A stretch of 64,000 nucleotides of DNA, taken from positions 62,001 through 126,000 of the forward strand of contig JBMYWA010000001.1 of assembly GCA_049606935.1 (NCBI GenBank). Direction: 5' to 3'. The translations under genes and the position numbers were made by a program. This document shows positions 6,634 through 16,027 of this stretch, one piece after another. The first letter of the stretch is position 1, and the number at the start of each line of letters is the position of its first letter. The notes beneath the pieces were generated by a model that did not search any database, was not told where the DNA came from, and saw only the letters and a program-made list of their open reading frames with translations. This DNA is from CAJXZP01 sp049606935 (lineage in GTDB: Bacteria > Bacteroidota > Bacteroidia > Flavobacteriales_G > Salibacteraceae).

Positions 6634-9084
6634 ATGAATTTAGATATATTAGGATTAGGCGGAGTAATAGATCAAGAAACTGAATTTATCCCATTGTTCT
6701 CTAAGGATGATGAAAATAGAATGAACAGTGAAGAAGTTCCTGAATCATTACCAGTTTTGCCACTTAGAAATAATGTTTTATTTCCAGGAGTGGTAATTCC
6801 AATTACCGTTGGAAGAGACATGTCTATCAAGTTAATTGAGGACGTGATGAAAACTACCAAGACCATTGGGGTTGTTGCGCAAAAAGACCCGAAAACAGAA
6901 AACCCTACTTATGAGGATTTACATGAAGTTGGAACGGTTGCCCGCATTGTTAAAATGCTAAAAATGCCAGATGGAAGTAAAACGGTAATTATTCAAGGAC
7001 AAAGAAGATTTAAAATTGAGAATTTTCTTCAAACTTCCCCATATTTTATTGCACAAGTAACGGCTCTAGCTACAGAAAAATTAGAGCAAGATCAAAGATT
7101 TGATGCCTTGATTGATTCGGTAAAGGAGTTGGCAAATAAAATTATTAATGAATCTCCTAATATTCCCTCAGAAGCATCTGTGGCTATTAAAAACATTGAA
7201 AGTCCTTCGTTTTTAATAAACTTTATAGCTAGTAATTTGGATAGACCTGTTGAAATTAAACAGAATCTTCTTTCAACTTTAGATTTAATTAAAAGAGCCG
7301 AAAAACTTTTAGAAATTCTTACAGAGGAGCACCAAATTCTAGAGTTAAAAAACGATATCCAAAGCAAAGTGAAAATTGATTTGGATAAACAACAAAGAGA
7401 ATACTTCTTGAATCAACAAATGCGACAAATTCAAGAAGAACTGGGAGGGAATCCGGTAGATCAAGAGCTTCAAGAGTTTAAAAAGAGAGCCAAAGGCAAA
7501 AAATTTCCAAAGAAGGTTAAAGAAACCTTCGAAAAGGAACTATCTAAGCTTGAAAGACTAAACCCTTCTGGTGTAGAGTATTCGGTTCAAGCAAATTATA
7601 TTGATACCATTTTAGAGCTTCCTTGGGGCATTTTTACGGATGATAATTTTGATTTAAAACGAGCAACAAAGGTTTTAGATAAAGACCATTTTGGTCTTGA
7701 AAAAGTTAAAGAGCGTATTTTAGAGCATCTAGCTGTATTAAAAATAAAGAAGGATATGAAAGCGCCTATCCTTTGTTTAGCAGGCCCTCCGGGAGTTGGT
7801 AAAACTTCATTAGGAAAAAGTATTGCTGAGGCATTGGGTAGAAAATATGTACGTATGTCGTTAGGTGGTTTACGTGACGAAGCGGAAATTAGAGGACACC
7901 GAAAAACTTATATTGGAGCAATGCCGGGCCGTGTAATTCAAAGTTTAAAAAAGGCAGGTTCTTCTAACCCTGTATTCATTCTAGATGAAATTGATAAAGT
8001 AGGGCATGGTGCACACGGTGATCCATCATCTGCCTTGCTTGAAGTGCTGGATCCAGAACAAAATGGTTCTTTTTACGACAATTTTGTGGAGATGGAATAT
8101 GATTTATCTAAGGTGATGTTTGTGGCCACGGCAAATAATCTAGCGGCTATTCAACCTGCATTACGTGATAGATTAGAGATAATTGAAGTTAGTGGTTACA
8201 CAGTAGAAGAAAAATCTCAAATTGCTAAAAAGCATTTAATTCCAAAGCAATTAAAAGAACATGGAATTACTAAAGAACAGTTCCAAGCACCAAACAAAAC
8301 AGTTGTGAAACTGGTTGAAGAGTATACCAGAGAATCAGGAGTTCGTACTTTAGAGAAAAGAATTACCAAGTTGATTCGTCAAACCGCTAAACATATTGCC
8401 TTAGAGGAAGAATATGAAACGGAAGTGAAGCCAGAGCAATTAAAAGATATTATTGGCCCAGGACATGCAAGAAATAAATACGAAGGAAATGACATTGCGG
8501 GTGTAGTAACAGGATTGGCTTGGACATCCGTAGGTGGGGATATACTATTTATTGAAACTTCATTAACTCCTGGAAAAGGTCAAATTACTTTAACTGGTCA
8601 GTTGGGAAGTGTGATGAAAGAATCTGCCACTGTAGCAATGCAGTATTTAAAAGCACATTCTGCTGATTTAGGTTTAGAGCCAGAGGTTTTTGACAAATGG
8701 AATGTTCACTTACACGTTCCTGCAGGAGCAATTCCAAAAGATGGCCCCTCAGCAGGGATTACTATTTTTACCGCCTTAGCCTCTTTATTTACACAAAGAA
8801 AAGTAAAAAACAAAATGGCAATGACCGGTGAAATTACCTTAAGAGGTAAGGTACTACCCGTTGGCGGAATTAAAGAAAAAATCCTGGCTGCAAAAAGAGC
8901 GAATATTACCACTATAATGCTGTGTGAAGATAACCGTCAGGATATTGAAGATATTGATGAAAAGTATTTGAAGGGTTTAACATTCCATTTTGTAGAAGAT
9001 ATGAATCAAGTAATGGATTTTGCCTTGCTAAATACCAAAGTTAAAAATCCAATTCAGTTGATGAAAAAGGAATCAAAGAAATAA
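6634..9084 (+). CDS. lon: Lon ATP-dependent endopeptidase (La)
   Basis: This 816-residue cytoplasmic AAA+ protease degrades misfolded and regulatory proteins. Domains in order are: N-terminal substrate-binding LON domain (about 35-240, LPVLPLRNNVLFPG), helical linker, AAA+ module with Walker A GPPGVGKTS at 384-392 and Walker B FILDEIDK, and a C-terminal protease domain with the catalytic dyad Ser706 (KDGPSAG) and Lys747 (GGIKEK). I chose ATG 6634. A GTG at 6613 would add seven residues and overlaps a near-consensus promoter box, TAGTGTTG (6606-6613). A bidirectional terminator follows. Confidence 0.97.
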   Translation: MNLDILGLGGVIDQETEFIPLFSKDDENRMNSEEVPESLPVLPLRNNVLFPGVVIPITVGRDMSIKLIEDVMKTTKTIGVVAQKDPKTENPTYEDLHEVGTVARIVKMLKMPDGSKTVIIQGQRRFKIENFLQTSPYFIAQVTALATEKLEQDQRFDALIDSVKELANKIINESPNIPSEASVAIKNIESPSFLINFIASNLDRPVEIKQNLLSTLDLIKRAEKLLEILTEEHQILELKNDIQSKVKIDLDKQQREYFLNQQMRQIQEELGGNPVDQELQEFKKRAKGKKFPKKVKETFEKELSKLERLNPSGVEYSVQANYIDTILELPWGIFTDDNFDLKRATKVLDKDHFGLEKVKERILEHLAVLKIKKDMKAPILCLAGPPGVGKTSLGKSIAEALGRKYVRMSLGGLRDEAEIRGHRKTYIGAMPGRVIQSLKKAGSSNPVFILDEIDKVGHGAHGDPSSALLEVLDPEQNGSFYDNFVEMEYDLSKVMFVATANNLAAIQPALRDRLEIIEVSGYTVEEKSQIAKKHLIPKQLKEHGITKEQFQAPNKTVVKLVEEYTRESGVRTLEKRITKLIRQTAKHIALEEEYETEVKPEQLKDIIGPGHARNKYEGNDIAGVVTGLAWTSVGGDILFIETSLTPGKGQITLTGQLGSVMKESATVAMQYLKAHSADLGLEPEVFDKWNVHLHVPAGAIPKDGPSAGITIFTALASLFTQRKVKNKMAMTGEITLRGKVLPVGGIKEKILAAKRANITTIMLCEDNRQDIEDIDEKYLKGLTFHFVEDMNQVMDFALLNTKVKNPIQLMKKESKK

Positions 9085-9103
9085 GAACTTCCAAATTATT
9101 TTT

Positions 9104-9136
9104 AAAAAGCTGAGAGTTTAGATTCTCAGCTTTTTT
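9104..9136. terminator. Bidirectional terminator between lon and threonine aldolase
   Basis: A hairpin of AAAAGCTGAGA with TCTCAGCTTTT around an 8-nt loop, with A-run before and T-run after, lies 20 bp past the lon stop. It also lies just past the stop of the opposing gene at 9149. Confidence 0.88.
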
Positions 9137-9148
9137 AGTTTTATTATT

Positions 9149-10177
9149 TTAAAATAAGTCTCGTAGTATTTTAATAATAGTACGTTGTTTAGATTCTGTA
9201 ATATCTAAATGGGTAACCATTCTCAATAATCCTTTACCCATACTAGAAATTAGAATTCCTTTTGATTTTAATTTTTCGGTAATGGTGGAATCTTCAAATC
9301 CAGATTTAGGTTTAAAGATAACAATATTTGTATGTACTGGAATAACTGACTCCACCCATTTTAGTTGCAGTAGTTCAGATTCAATTTCTTTTGCTTTTGT
9401 ATGATCTTCTTGAAGTCTAGAAACATTGTTTTTTAGTGCAAACAAACCCGCAGCGGCTAATGAACCTGCCTGTCGCATTCCGCCACCAAACACTTTTCTA
9501 TATCGTCTACCTAAATGAATTTCAGCTTTGGAGCCCAAAAGAACAGAACCTACTGGAGCACCTAGCCCCTTTGAAAGACAAATGGAAATGGTGTCAAACA
9601 GCTCTCCAAATTGTTCGGGGCTTTGATTTCTAGCAACAAGGGCATTAAATAATCTAGCCCCATCTAAATGAAAAGATAATTGATTCTCAACGCATACTTG
9701 CTTAATTTGTTGAATATCGGCTAAACCCCAAGTTGTTCCGCCTCCCTTGTTACATGTGTTTTCTAATGAAACTAACCTTGAAATGGGTTTGTGAATGTCA
9801 TCGGGGTAAATAAATCGTTTAACATCCTCAGCCTTAAATTGCCCTGATTCGCTATTGATAAGACTCGTACTACACCCCGCATTTAAACCAATTCCACCAC
9901 CTTCATATTGGTAAATATGTGAATAGCTATCACAAATAATATCCTCGCCTGGCTGCGTGTGCACTTTTATGGCTATTTGGTTTGCCATTGTACCGGAAGG
10001 AACAAAAAGAGCGGCCTCCATTCCAAACAATTTCGCAGTATAATCCTCTAATTCATTAATGGTTGGATCTTCACCAAATACATCATCTCCCAATGGAGCC
10101 TTAGCCATTGCTAGTTTCATTTTTTCGGAAGGAAGTGTTACGGTATCGCTTCTTAGATCAATAACTTCGGTTTTCAT
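9149..10177 (-). CDS. ltaE: Low-specificity L-threonine aldolase
   Basis: This 342-residue PLP enzyme of fold type I cleaves L-threonine or allo-threonine to glycine and acetaldehyde. The N-terminus VIDLRSDTVTLPSEKMKLAM and GDDVFGEDPT are diagnostic. The PLP lysine sits in SICLSKGLGAPVGS. HLDGARLFNA supplies the cofactor aspartate. I start at ATG 10177 (MKTEVIDLRS), which fits the family. An ATG at 10195 would add six residues. It is a single-gene unit converging on lon. Confidence 0.93.
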   Translation of the reverse strand: MKTEVIDLRSDTVTLPSEKMKLAMAKAPLGDDVFGEDPTINELEDYTAKLFGMEAALFVPSGTMANQIAIKVHTQPGEDIICDSYSHIYQYEGGGIGLNAGCSTSLINSESGQFKAEDVKRFIYPDDIHKPISRLVSLENTCNKGGGTTWGLADIQQIKQVCVENQLSFHLDGARLFNALVARNQSPEQFGELFDTISICLSKGLGAPVGSVLLGSKAEIHLGRRYRKVFGGGMRQAGSLAAAGLFALKNNVSRLQEDHTKAKEIESELLQLKWVESVIPVHTNIVIFKPKSGFEDSTITEKLKSKGILISSMGKGLLRMVTHLDITESKQRTIIKILRDLF

Positions 10178-10344
10178 TGGTATTAAATTTTGCATTGCTA
10201 AAGTACATTTTTGATGGCATTGAATTCTTGTTATTTAAATAGAATACGCTCAAATTTATTAGACTTGATTTGTAGGGAGTTAGCCTGTTTTTTGTTACGT
10301 CATTAATAAGTTGATTTTAAAAGACTATATCCATTTTTAAAGCA

Positions 10345-10352
10345 TACTTTTG
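10345..10352 (+). promoter_or_regulatory. -7 element TACTTTTG for typA
   Basis: A perfect TAnnTTTG match ending 18 bp before the typA ATG at 10371. No clear -33 TTG was seen at 17-23 bp. Confidence 0.6.
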
Positions 10353-10370
10353 CCGCTCAAAATTTAGAAC

Positions 10371-12134
10371 ATGCAATCAATAAGAAACATCGCAATTATT
10401 GCCCACGTAGATCACGGTAAAACTACACTTATGGATAAAATTATCCATGAATGTGAGGCCATGGGAGATCACAAAGAAACAGGAGATTTAATTCTTGATA
10501 ATAATGACCTGGAGCGTGAACGTGGAATTACCATCGTTTCCAAGAACGTATCGGTAAATTATAACGGTGTAAAAATCAATTTGATTGACACACCTGGTCA
10601 CGCGGATTTTGGTGGTGAAGTTGAACGTGTTTTAAAAATGGCTGATGGTGTTTTACTTTTAGTAGATGCTTTTGAAGGAGCTATGCCTCAAACTCGATTT
10701 GTATTGAGTAAAGCTTTAGAATTAGGATTAAAGCCAATCGTTGTTGTAAACAAAGTAGATAAAGAAAACTGTACTCCTGATGTTGTTCATGAGCAAGTGT
10801 TTGATTTAATGTTTAACTTGGATGCTACAGAGGACCAGTTAGACTTTACTACTTTATACGGTTCATCAAAGATGGGTTGGATGAGTACTGATCATAACAA
10901 CAAAACAGATAACATTCGCCCATTATTGGATGCAATAATTGATGTGATTCCAGAATCTCCGTACAGAGAGGGAACTCCACAAATGCAAATTACATCTCTT
11001 GATTTTTCGTCATTTGTGGGTCGTATTGCTATTGGACGTGTCTTCCGTGGTGATTTAGAAGAAGGTAAAGATTACACTCTTTGCAAACGTGACGGAACAA
11101 AAAAGAAGGTTAGAATTAAAGAATTGCAAGAATTTGTTGGTTTAGGTAAAGCTAAAATTGGTAAAGTGCGTTCTGGAGATATTTGTGCTGTTGTGGGTAT
11201 TGATGGGTTTGAAATTGGCGACACCATTGCTGATTTGAATGAGCCAGAAGAAATGACTAGAATTTCAATTGATGAGCCAACAATGAGTATGTTGTTTACT
11301 ATTAACAACTCTCCATTTTTTGGTAAAGAAGGAAAATTTGTTACTTCTAGACACTTAAGAGATCGTTTGTATAAAGAAATTGAAAAAAACCTTGCTCTAA
11401 GAGTAGTGGATACGGATACAGAAGATAAATTCAACGTTTTTGGACGTGGTGTTCTTCATTTATCTGTTCTTATTGAAACTATGCGAAGAGAGGGTTACGA
11501 GCTGCAAGTTGGAAAACCTCAGGTAATTATAAAAGAGATTGACGGTGTAAAATGTGAGCCATATGAAATTATGGTTATTGATGTGCCAGAAGAATCTGCA
11601 AGTAAAGCCATTAATTTGGTTACTCAGCGTAAGGGTGATTTAATGATTATGGAACCTAAAGGTGATTTACAACACTTAGAATTCTACATTCCGTCAAGAG
11701 GAATTATTGGGTTAAGAAACCAAATGCTAACCGCAACTTCGGGGCAAGCTATTATGACGCACCGTTTTAAAGAATTTGCTCCTTATAAAGGTGAAATTAG
11801 CACAAGTAACAAAGGAGCTATTATTTCTATGGAACAAGGACCTGCTACCGCTTTTGCGTTGAACAAACTACAAGATAGAGGTATTTTCTTTGTTGAGCCT
11901 GGAGATGTAATTTATAAAGGTCAGGTTGTTGGTGAGCACTCTAGAGAAAATGATTTAGAGATTAATTTGGTTAAAGGAAAGCAGTTAACAAATATGCGTA
12001 AATCAGGTTCTGATGATGCTGTGAAAATTGCTCCTAAAACAAACTTCTCATTAGAAGAGTCAATGGAATATATAAAAGATGATGAGTATCTTGAAATTAC
12101 TCCGGTAAGTTTAAGGATGAGAAAAATCTCATAA
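10371..12134 (+). CDS. typA: Translational GTPase TypA/BipA
   Basis: This 587-residue ribosome-associated GTPase is related to EF-G and LepA and is involved in ribosome assembly and stress adaptation. GTP-binding motifs are AHVDHGKT (11-18), the switch RGITI (51-55), DTPGH (73-77) and NKVD (127-130). EF-Tu-like domain II, two EF-G-like alpha/beta domains and the TypA-specific C-terminal domain follow, including FFVEPGDVIYKGQVVGEHSRENDLEINLVKGKQLTNMR split over the family tail. Length is normal. It is transcribed alone between a TACTTTTG promoter and a strong terminator. Confidence 0.97.
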   Translation: MQSIRNIAIIAHVDHGKTTLMDKIIHECEAMGDHKETGDLILDNNDLERERGITIVSKNVSVNYNGVKINLIDTPGHADFGGEVERVLKMADGVLLLVDAFEGAMPQTRFVLSKALELGLKPIVVVNKVDKENCTPDVVHEQVFDLMFNLDATEDQLDFTTLYGSSKMGWMSTDHNNKTDNIRPLLDAIIDVIPESPYREGTPQMQITSLDFSSFVGRIAIGRVFRGDLEEGKDYTLCKRDGTKKKVRIKELQEFVGLGKAKIGKVRSGDICAVVGIDGFEIGDTIADLNEPEEMTRISIDEPTMSMLFTINNSPFFGKEGKFVTSRHLRDRLYKEIEKNLALRVVDTDTEDKFNVFGRGVLHLSVLIETMRREGYELQVGKPQVIIKEIDGVKCEPYEIMVIDVPEESASKAINLVTQRKGDLMIMEPKGDLQHLEFYIPSRGIIGLRNQMLTATSGQAIMTHRFKEFAPYKGEISTSNKGAIISMEQGPATAFALNKLQDRGIFFVEPGDVIYKGQVVGEHSRENDLEINLVKGKQLTNMRKSGSDDAVKIAPKTNFSLEESMEYIKDDEYLEITPVSLRMRKIS

Positions 12135-12153
12135 ATTCATACTTCAAAAACAT

Positions 12154-12193
12154 AAAAAAGCCGATGAGAATTTTCTCATCGGCTTTTTTTTTT
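12154..12193. terminator. Bidirectional terminator between typA and lipoprotein gene
   Basis: A GCCGATGAGAA/TTCTCATCGGC stem is flanked by an A-run and a T-run of ten. It can serve typA on the plus strand and the opposing lipoprotein gene. Confidence 0.92.
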
Positions 12194-12203
12194 GTGATAA
12201 AAT

Positions 12204-13016
12204 TTAATTTCTAGAATACACATGTAATCTCTTAGAAGTTGGAGAATGATCATAAATAAGGTATAACTGCCCTAACCCTTGGTCACAGGCTATGAACATT
12301 TTTGCATTTTTATTCTGCATTTCTTCCCAACCAGAGAATTCAAATGGTTTTACTTTTTGAGAGGTGTGTAATAATTTTTGACACCCCAAAGTGGTAAATA
12401 TCATAGGAGGAACAAAAGAACCTAAAGTATTTCTTTCATAACCAGAACAAACATATTCTCCTTCTGAAACTCGTAAGCTTAGATCTTTTCCAAAGTGTAA
12501 TGAATTGTCTTTTACACAATTATTTGTAGAGGTCCAAATAGAATGCCATTCAGCTGTTCCAGTATTAGGTTTAGTGTATTCTCTTAACATATTGGATAAA
12601 TTCCAATCTGTATTTGCAAGGAGACGCATGTTATTTTGCTCCGCAATTTGAATAGTACGACCGTCTAAAGGGATAGTGATTTTGGGATAAATTCCTCTTT
12701 CAATATCTCTAATATTCCAATTACTGGTATCATACTTTTCTACAAAAATGTAATAATCTCCAGGTTCAAAAACCTTTCGGCTTTCAAACTCGCCTATCAT
12801 ATCAGATGACATAGAGGATATTACGTTATGACCGGTAAGCCAATCTTCGGGATTCTTAAATATTTGGATAGTAGCATCGTTAATTGGAGAATTATCGGTG
12901 TCTAAAACAGTTCCTTTAATTTCATATAATTCTTTTTTATTGCAGGAAGAGAAAAACAGGAAGGAGCTTAAAGCTACCAGTCCCAAAATTCTGGGGAACC
13001 ACGTATTTATTTTCAT
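12204..13016 (-). CDS. Lipoprotein with carboxypeptidase-regulatory-like domain, paralogue A
   Basis: This 270-residue predicted lipoprotein has lipobox FSSC, then a KGTVLDTDNSPINDATIQIF stretch typical of a carboxypeptidase-regulatory-like (transthyretin-type) beta-sandwich at about residues 33-115. A C-terminal domain of unknown type has conserved cysteines, a TNWNL/TDWNL element and the terminal VYSRN. It is a close paralogue of the gene at 13181-13996 over the whole length. Function is unknown. The pair looks like a tandem duplication with separate upstream regions (164 bp between them). Confidence 0.78.
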   Translation of the reverse strand: MKINTWFPRILGLVALSSFLFFSSCNKKELYEIKGTVLDTDNSPINDATIQIFKNPEDWLTGHNVISSMSSDMIGEFESRKVFEPGDYYIFVEKYDTSNWNIRDIERGIYPKITIPLDGRTIQIAEQNNMRLLANTDWNLSNMLREYTKPNTGTAEWHSIWTSTNNCVKDNSLHFGKDLSLRVSEGEYVCSGYERNTLGSFVPPMIFTTLGCQKLLHTSQKVKPFEFSGWEEMQNKNAKMFIACDQGLGQLYLIYDHSPTSKRLHVYSRN

Positions 13017-13180
13017 AGTAGTGTGTTTAGTTTCACAATACTATGCAGCTGGATAGGAAAATAAATTAGATATTAGGGCAAGTGGTTTTGTTATTTAGTC
13101 AACCAACCAGGTGGTTTAAATTACTTGAATATTGTTTTAAATATTCATTCATAAAAACAAGAAAGTAAATTGAAAAAGCA

Positions 13181-13996
13181 TTAATTACGAGAATAAACCT
13201 CTAACACTTCAAGTCCATCAGTTCCTGTATAGTGAATATAAATTTGACCAACAGAACGATTACAAGCCATATACATTTTTGCATCACGGGCTTCCATGAT
13301 TGGCCAGCCAGAATATTCAAATTCTTTCACTGACTGTGAAGTATGAGGAAGGTTTATACAGCTTTGTTCACTAAAAATAATAGGAGGAATAAATGTTCCT
13401 ATTGTATTTCGATCGTTATTGTTACAAATAAAAATACCCTCAGAAAATCGAAAAGAAAGATCTTTGTTAAATATTAATTCGTTATCACGCATGCAATTAT
13501 TTACCCCAGTCCAAATGGATTGCCATTCAACTGCGGTAGCTCCAGGTTTTGTGTACTCTCTATGAATGTTAGTTAGCTTCCAATTGGTACTGGCCATTAA
13601 AGACATGTTATTGAAATCAATGGTATGTGTTAATCCTTCATCCTCAGGTATAGTTTTTTTGGGATAAATTCCTTGTTCTACTTTTCTAATTTCCCAATTG
13701 GAAGTGTCGTATTTTTCTATAAAAATGTAATATTCTCCAGATTCGTAAATTTTTTCACTCTCAAAGTAGCCATAGGTATCAGTGCTAAGATTTGCCACTA
13801 TATTATGACCTGTTAACCAATCTTCAGCAGAATTGAAAATTTGAACTGAAGCACCTACTACCTTTTGGTTTTTAGCATTAACTACTGTGCCCTTAAAAGC
13901 AACAAGTTCTGTTTTTTTAGAACAAGAAGAAAGAGATGCCACCATTAACAGAGACATGGTAATTAAATAATAGGTATGAAAGCGTGCAATTTTCAT
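13181..13996 (-). CDS. Lipoprotein with carboxypeptidase-regulatory-like domain, paralogue B
   Basis: This 271-residue predicted lipoprotein (lipobox LSSC) shares with its neighbour the motifs WLTGHN, EKYDTSNW.IR, GIYPK.TIP, REYTKPG, NNC..D and the terminal VYSRN. The N-terminal domain is carboxypeptidase-regulatory-like. The rest is uncharacterised. The divergent upstream gene is the sigma factor at 14274, but no regulatory link can be shown. No terminator is visible between the two paralogues, so co-transcription is possible. Confidence 0.78.
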   Translation of the reverse strand: MKIARFHTYYLITMSLLMVASLSSCSKKTELVAFKGTVVNAKNQKVVGASVQIFNSAEDWLTGHNIVANLSTDTYGYFESEKIYESGEYYIFIEKYDTSNWEIRKVEQGIYPKKTIPEDEGLTHTIDFNNMSLMASTNWKLTNIHREYTKPGATAVEWQSIWTGVNNCMRDNELIFNKDLSFRFSEGIFICNNNDRNTIGTFIPPIIFSEQSCINLPHTSQSVKEFEYSGWPIMEARDAKMYMACNRSVGQIYIHYTGTDGLEVLEVYSRN

Positions 13997-14273
13997 GGTA
14001 CAATATTAATTGTCATGAGGGTGAAAATAAAGTATTTCGTCACTCATTTTTAAATATTACACCTTAAATTTTAATTATTTGGTCAAAATCAAATGATCTC
14101 AAAAGGATTTGGGATTTGCGTTGGGTTAATTACAAGTGAACAATTGAAAAATTTTGATTTATTAAGTTTAGTTAATGAAGGATTCCTTAAATCCTATTAA
14201 AGAATTTAATTATTCTTGTTGGGCAACTAATTTTTCAATAATTGCATCAACACTAAAGAATCTTGAAAGGAGA

Positions 14274-14813
14274 ATGACCGAAGATGAAATTATAAAGGCA
14301 TGTCTAAATAATAATGCACGGGCCCAAAAAACTTTATTCGAAAGGTATTCTCCTCGATTAATGGGTGTTTGTTTAAGATATGCACAAGATCGGGATGAAG
14401 CAAATGATATGCTTCAAGATGGGTTCATTAAGATTTTTCAAAAAATGAGCTCTTATAGCGGAAAAGGGGCTTTTGGAGGATGGATGCATAGAACGATGAC
14501 GAATACTTGTTTAGATGCTATACGGAAAAACAAGAAATTTAGGTTTAGTGTTGACATTACTGAGGCTGAAGATAAAGTGAATGTTACCGAAAGTGCCCTT
14601 TCGGAAATAAGAACCAAAGAGCTATTGGAGTTAATACAAAAGCTGCCTGATGGTTACAGAGTAGTTTTCAATTTGTTTGCGATTGAAGGTTATGGACATA
14701 AGGAAATTGCAGAGAAATTAGAAATTACTGAAAATACATCCAAATCTCAGTACAGAAAAGCGAGGTTGTGGTTGCAGAAAGAGCTAGTGAAGCTGGATAA
14801 AATATTAGAGTAA
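14274..14813 (+). CDS. RNA polymerase sigma-70 family (ECF-type) sigma factor
   Basis: This 179-residue protein has sigma region 2 at about 20-95 (MGVCLRYAQDRDEANDMLQDGFIKIF, split here as CLRYAQDRDEAND and QDGFIKIF; WMHRTMTNTCLDAIRK) and region 4 at about 120-175 (LPDGYRVVFNLFAIEGYGHKEIA, then SKSQYRKARLWLQ). I start at ATG 14274, preceded by GAAAGGAGA, a rare SD-like site. Relatives begin MTEEEIIKGC. An ATG at 14175 would add 33 poorly conserved residues. The next gene begins 2 nt after its stop and is probably its anti-sigma partner. Confidence 0.9.
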   Translation: MTEDEIIKACLNNNARAQKTLFERYSPRLMGVCLRYAQDRDEANDMLQDGFIKIFQKMSSYSGKGAFGGWMHRTMTNTCLDAIRKNKKFRFSVDITEAEDKVNVTESALSEIRTKELLELIQKLPDGYRVVFNLFAIEGYGHKEIAEKLEITENTSKSQYRKARLWLQKELVKLDKILE

Positions 14814-14814
14814 A

Positions 14815-15927
14815 GTGAAAGAACAAGATAAAATAAAAGAGATCTTTAAAGAACGTTTTGAATCGTTCGAGGCTCCGGTTGATTCTACGATTTGGTCTGG
14901 AATTGAATCTCAAATTGGGATACAAGGAGCAAGTACCTGGATAAGTGGTGTTTCAAACACCTTGGTTTCTGTGGCTGCCACAGCCATTGTTGTGGTAGGA
15001 ATTAGTCTGTATAGTTTTGTTGACCAAAATGAGGTGTCTAATCCTAAAGTTTTAACGAGTAACCCGAGTGAAAAAGTTTTAAATAATCAAAAAGAAACCA
15101 AAAAAGTACCTTCTTCACCTACGGAGAAAAATACTTCAGAAAATATTATTGAGACAAAAAGCCCTCAGGATATTGAAAACAATCTGAGAACTCAGAAATA
15201 TGCCCCTTCAGATAAAACTCTTCCAAATGATGATCTTGAATTGGCAGAAAAAAATGCCGAGGAAAAAGAATTAGTAATTACCACAAAAGTTAACGAACCA
15301 AGTATGGATCAAAGTGGTGAAATTAATATAGCGGAGTCAAATGTTATTTCTAACGCCCCACAAGAAATTGTTGTAGAAGAGCAATCTAAAGTTTTGGCAA
15401 CCCCATCTGGTGGAGTGGCTCCTTTAGCAGTGAATTTTAGTGCGATTTCAGATGTTTCGGAGGTTAGGTGGAAATTTGATGATGGAACGGAAAGCACTGA
15501 ATTGAACCCAACACACGAATTTGAAGAACCTGGAATATATTTTGTTACAATGCTAGCAAAGCTTTCGGATGGTTCTGCGGTAATGGATAAGGCAGTTATT
15601 GAAGTCAAGAAAGCTCCCTCTGAAACGGCTGCAAAAGTGGATGAGTCTTCCATTTTCGTACCTAACGTATTTACTCCTAATGGTGATGGTGAAAATGATT
15701 ATCTCAAAGTAGTGACTAAAGAAATTCACTCATATTCTATTTCTATTTATTCGGTTAATGGAAAGTTAGTGTACCAAAATGATAACCCAGAACAAAATTG
15801 GGATGGAAGAGATTTATCAGGTAATAGAGTGGAAGACGGAACGTATTATTACTTGATTAATGCTTTAGGCAATGATCAAAGGGTATATACTCCTAAGGGC
15901 TACTTAACCATTAGAGGAGTAAATTAA
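14815..15927 (+). CDS. Membrane-anchored probable anti-sigma partner with PKD domain and gliding-type (T9SS type B) C-terminal domain
   Basis: This 370-residue protein starts at GTG 14815, two nt after the sigma-factor stop. Residues 1-35 form a short cytoplasmic-like helix segment as in Bacteroidota anti-sigma proteins. One membrane helix lies at about 47-68. A long charged Ser/Thr/Glu/Lys linker follows (about 70-185). A PKD-like domain with WKFDDGTES and HEFEEPGIYFVTM runs at about 195-265. The gliding-motility-associated C-terminal domain occupies about 280-370 (VPNVFTPNGDGENDYL, WDGRDLSG, DGTYYYLI). There is no cleavable signal peptide. Acting as an anti-sigma factor is inferred from gene order and the N-terminus. 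Confidence 0.8.
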   Translation: MKEQDKIKEIFKERFESFEAPVDSTIWSGIESQIGIQGASTWISGVSNTLVSVAATAIVVVGISLYSFVDQNEVSNPKVLTSNPSEKVLNNQKETKKVPSSPTEKNTSENIIETKSPQDIENNLRTQKYAPSDKTLPNDDLELAEKNAEEKELVITTKVNEPSMDQSGEINIAESNVISNAPQEIVVEEQSKVLATPSGGVAPLAVNFSAISDVSEVRWKFDDGTESTELNPTHEFEEPGIYFVTMLAKLSDGSAVMDKAVIEVKKAPSETAAKVDESSIFVPNVFTPNGDGENDYLKVVTKEIHSYSISIYSVNGKLVYQNDNPEQNWDGRDLSGNRVEDGTYYYLINALGNDQRVYTPKGYLTIRGVN

Positions 15928-15975
15928 AATGAAAGAATACTCGGTGAGAAAAGCGTAATTTATTACGTTGGGTAA

Positions 15976-16014
15976 AAAAAAGGCCAGAAAGATTTTCTTT
16001 CTGGCCTTTTCTTT
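15976..16014. terminator. Bidirectional terminator between sigma operon and M16 operon
   Basis: A GGCCAGAAAGA/TCTTTCTGGCC stem is flanked by a run of A and by TTTTCTTTT. It serves the 14274-15927 operon and probably the opposing M16 operon. Confidence 0.9.
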
Positions 16015-16027
16015 TGAATTTGGTTTC

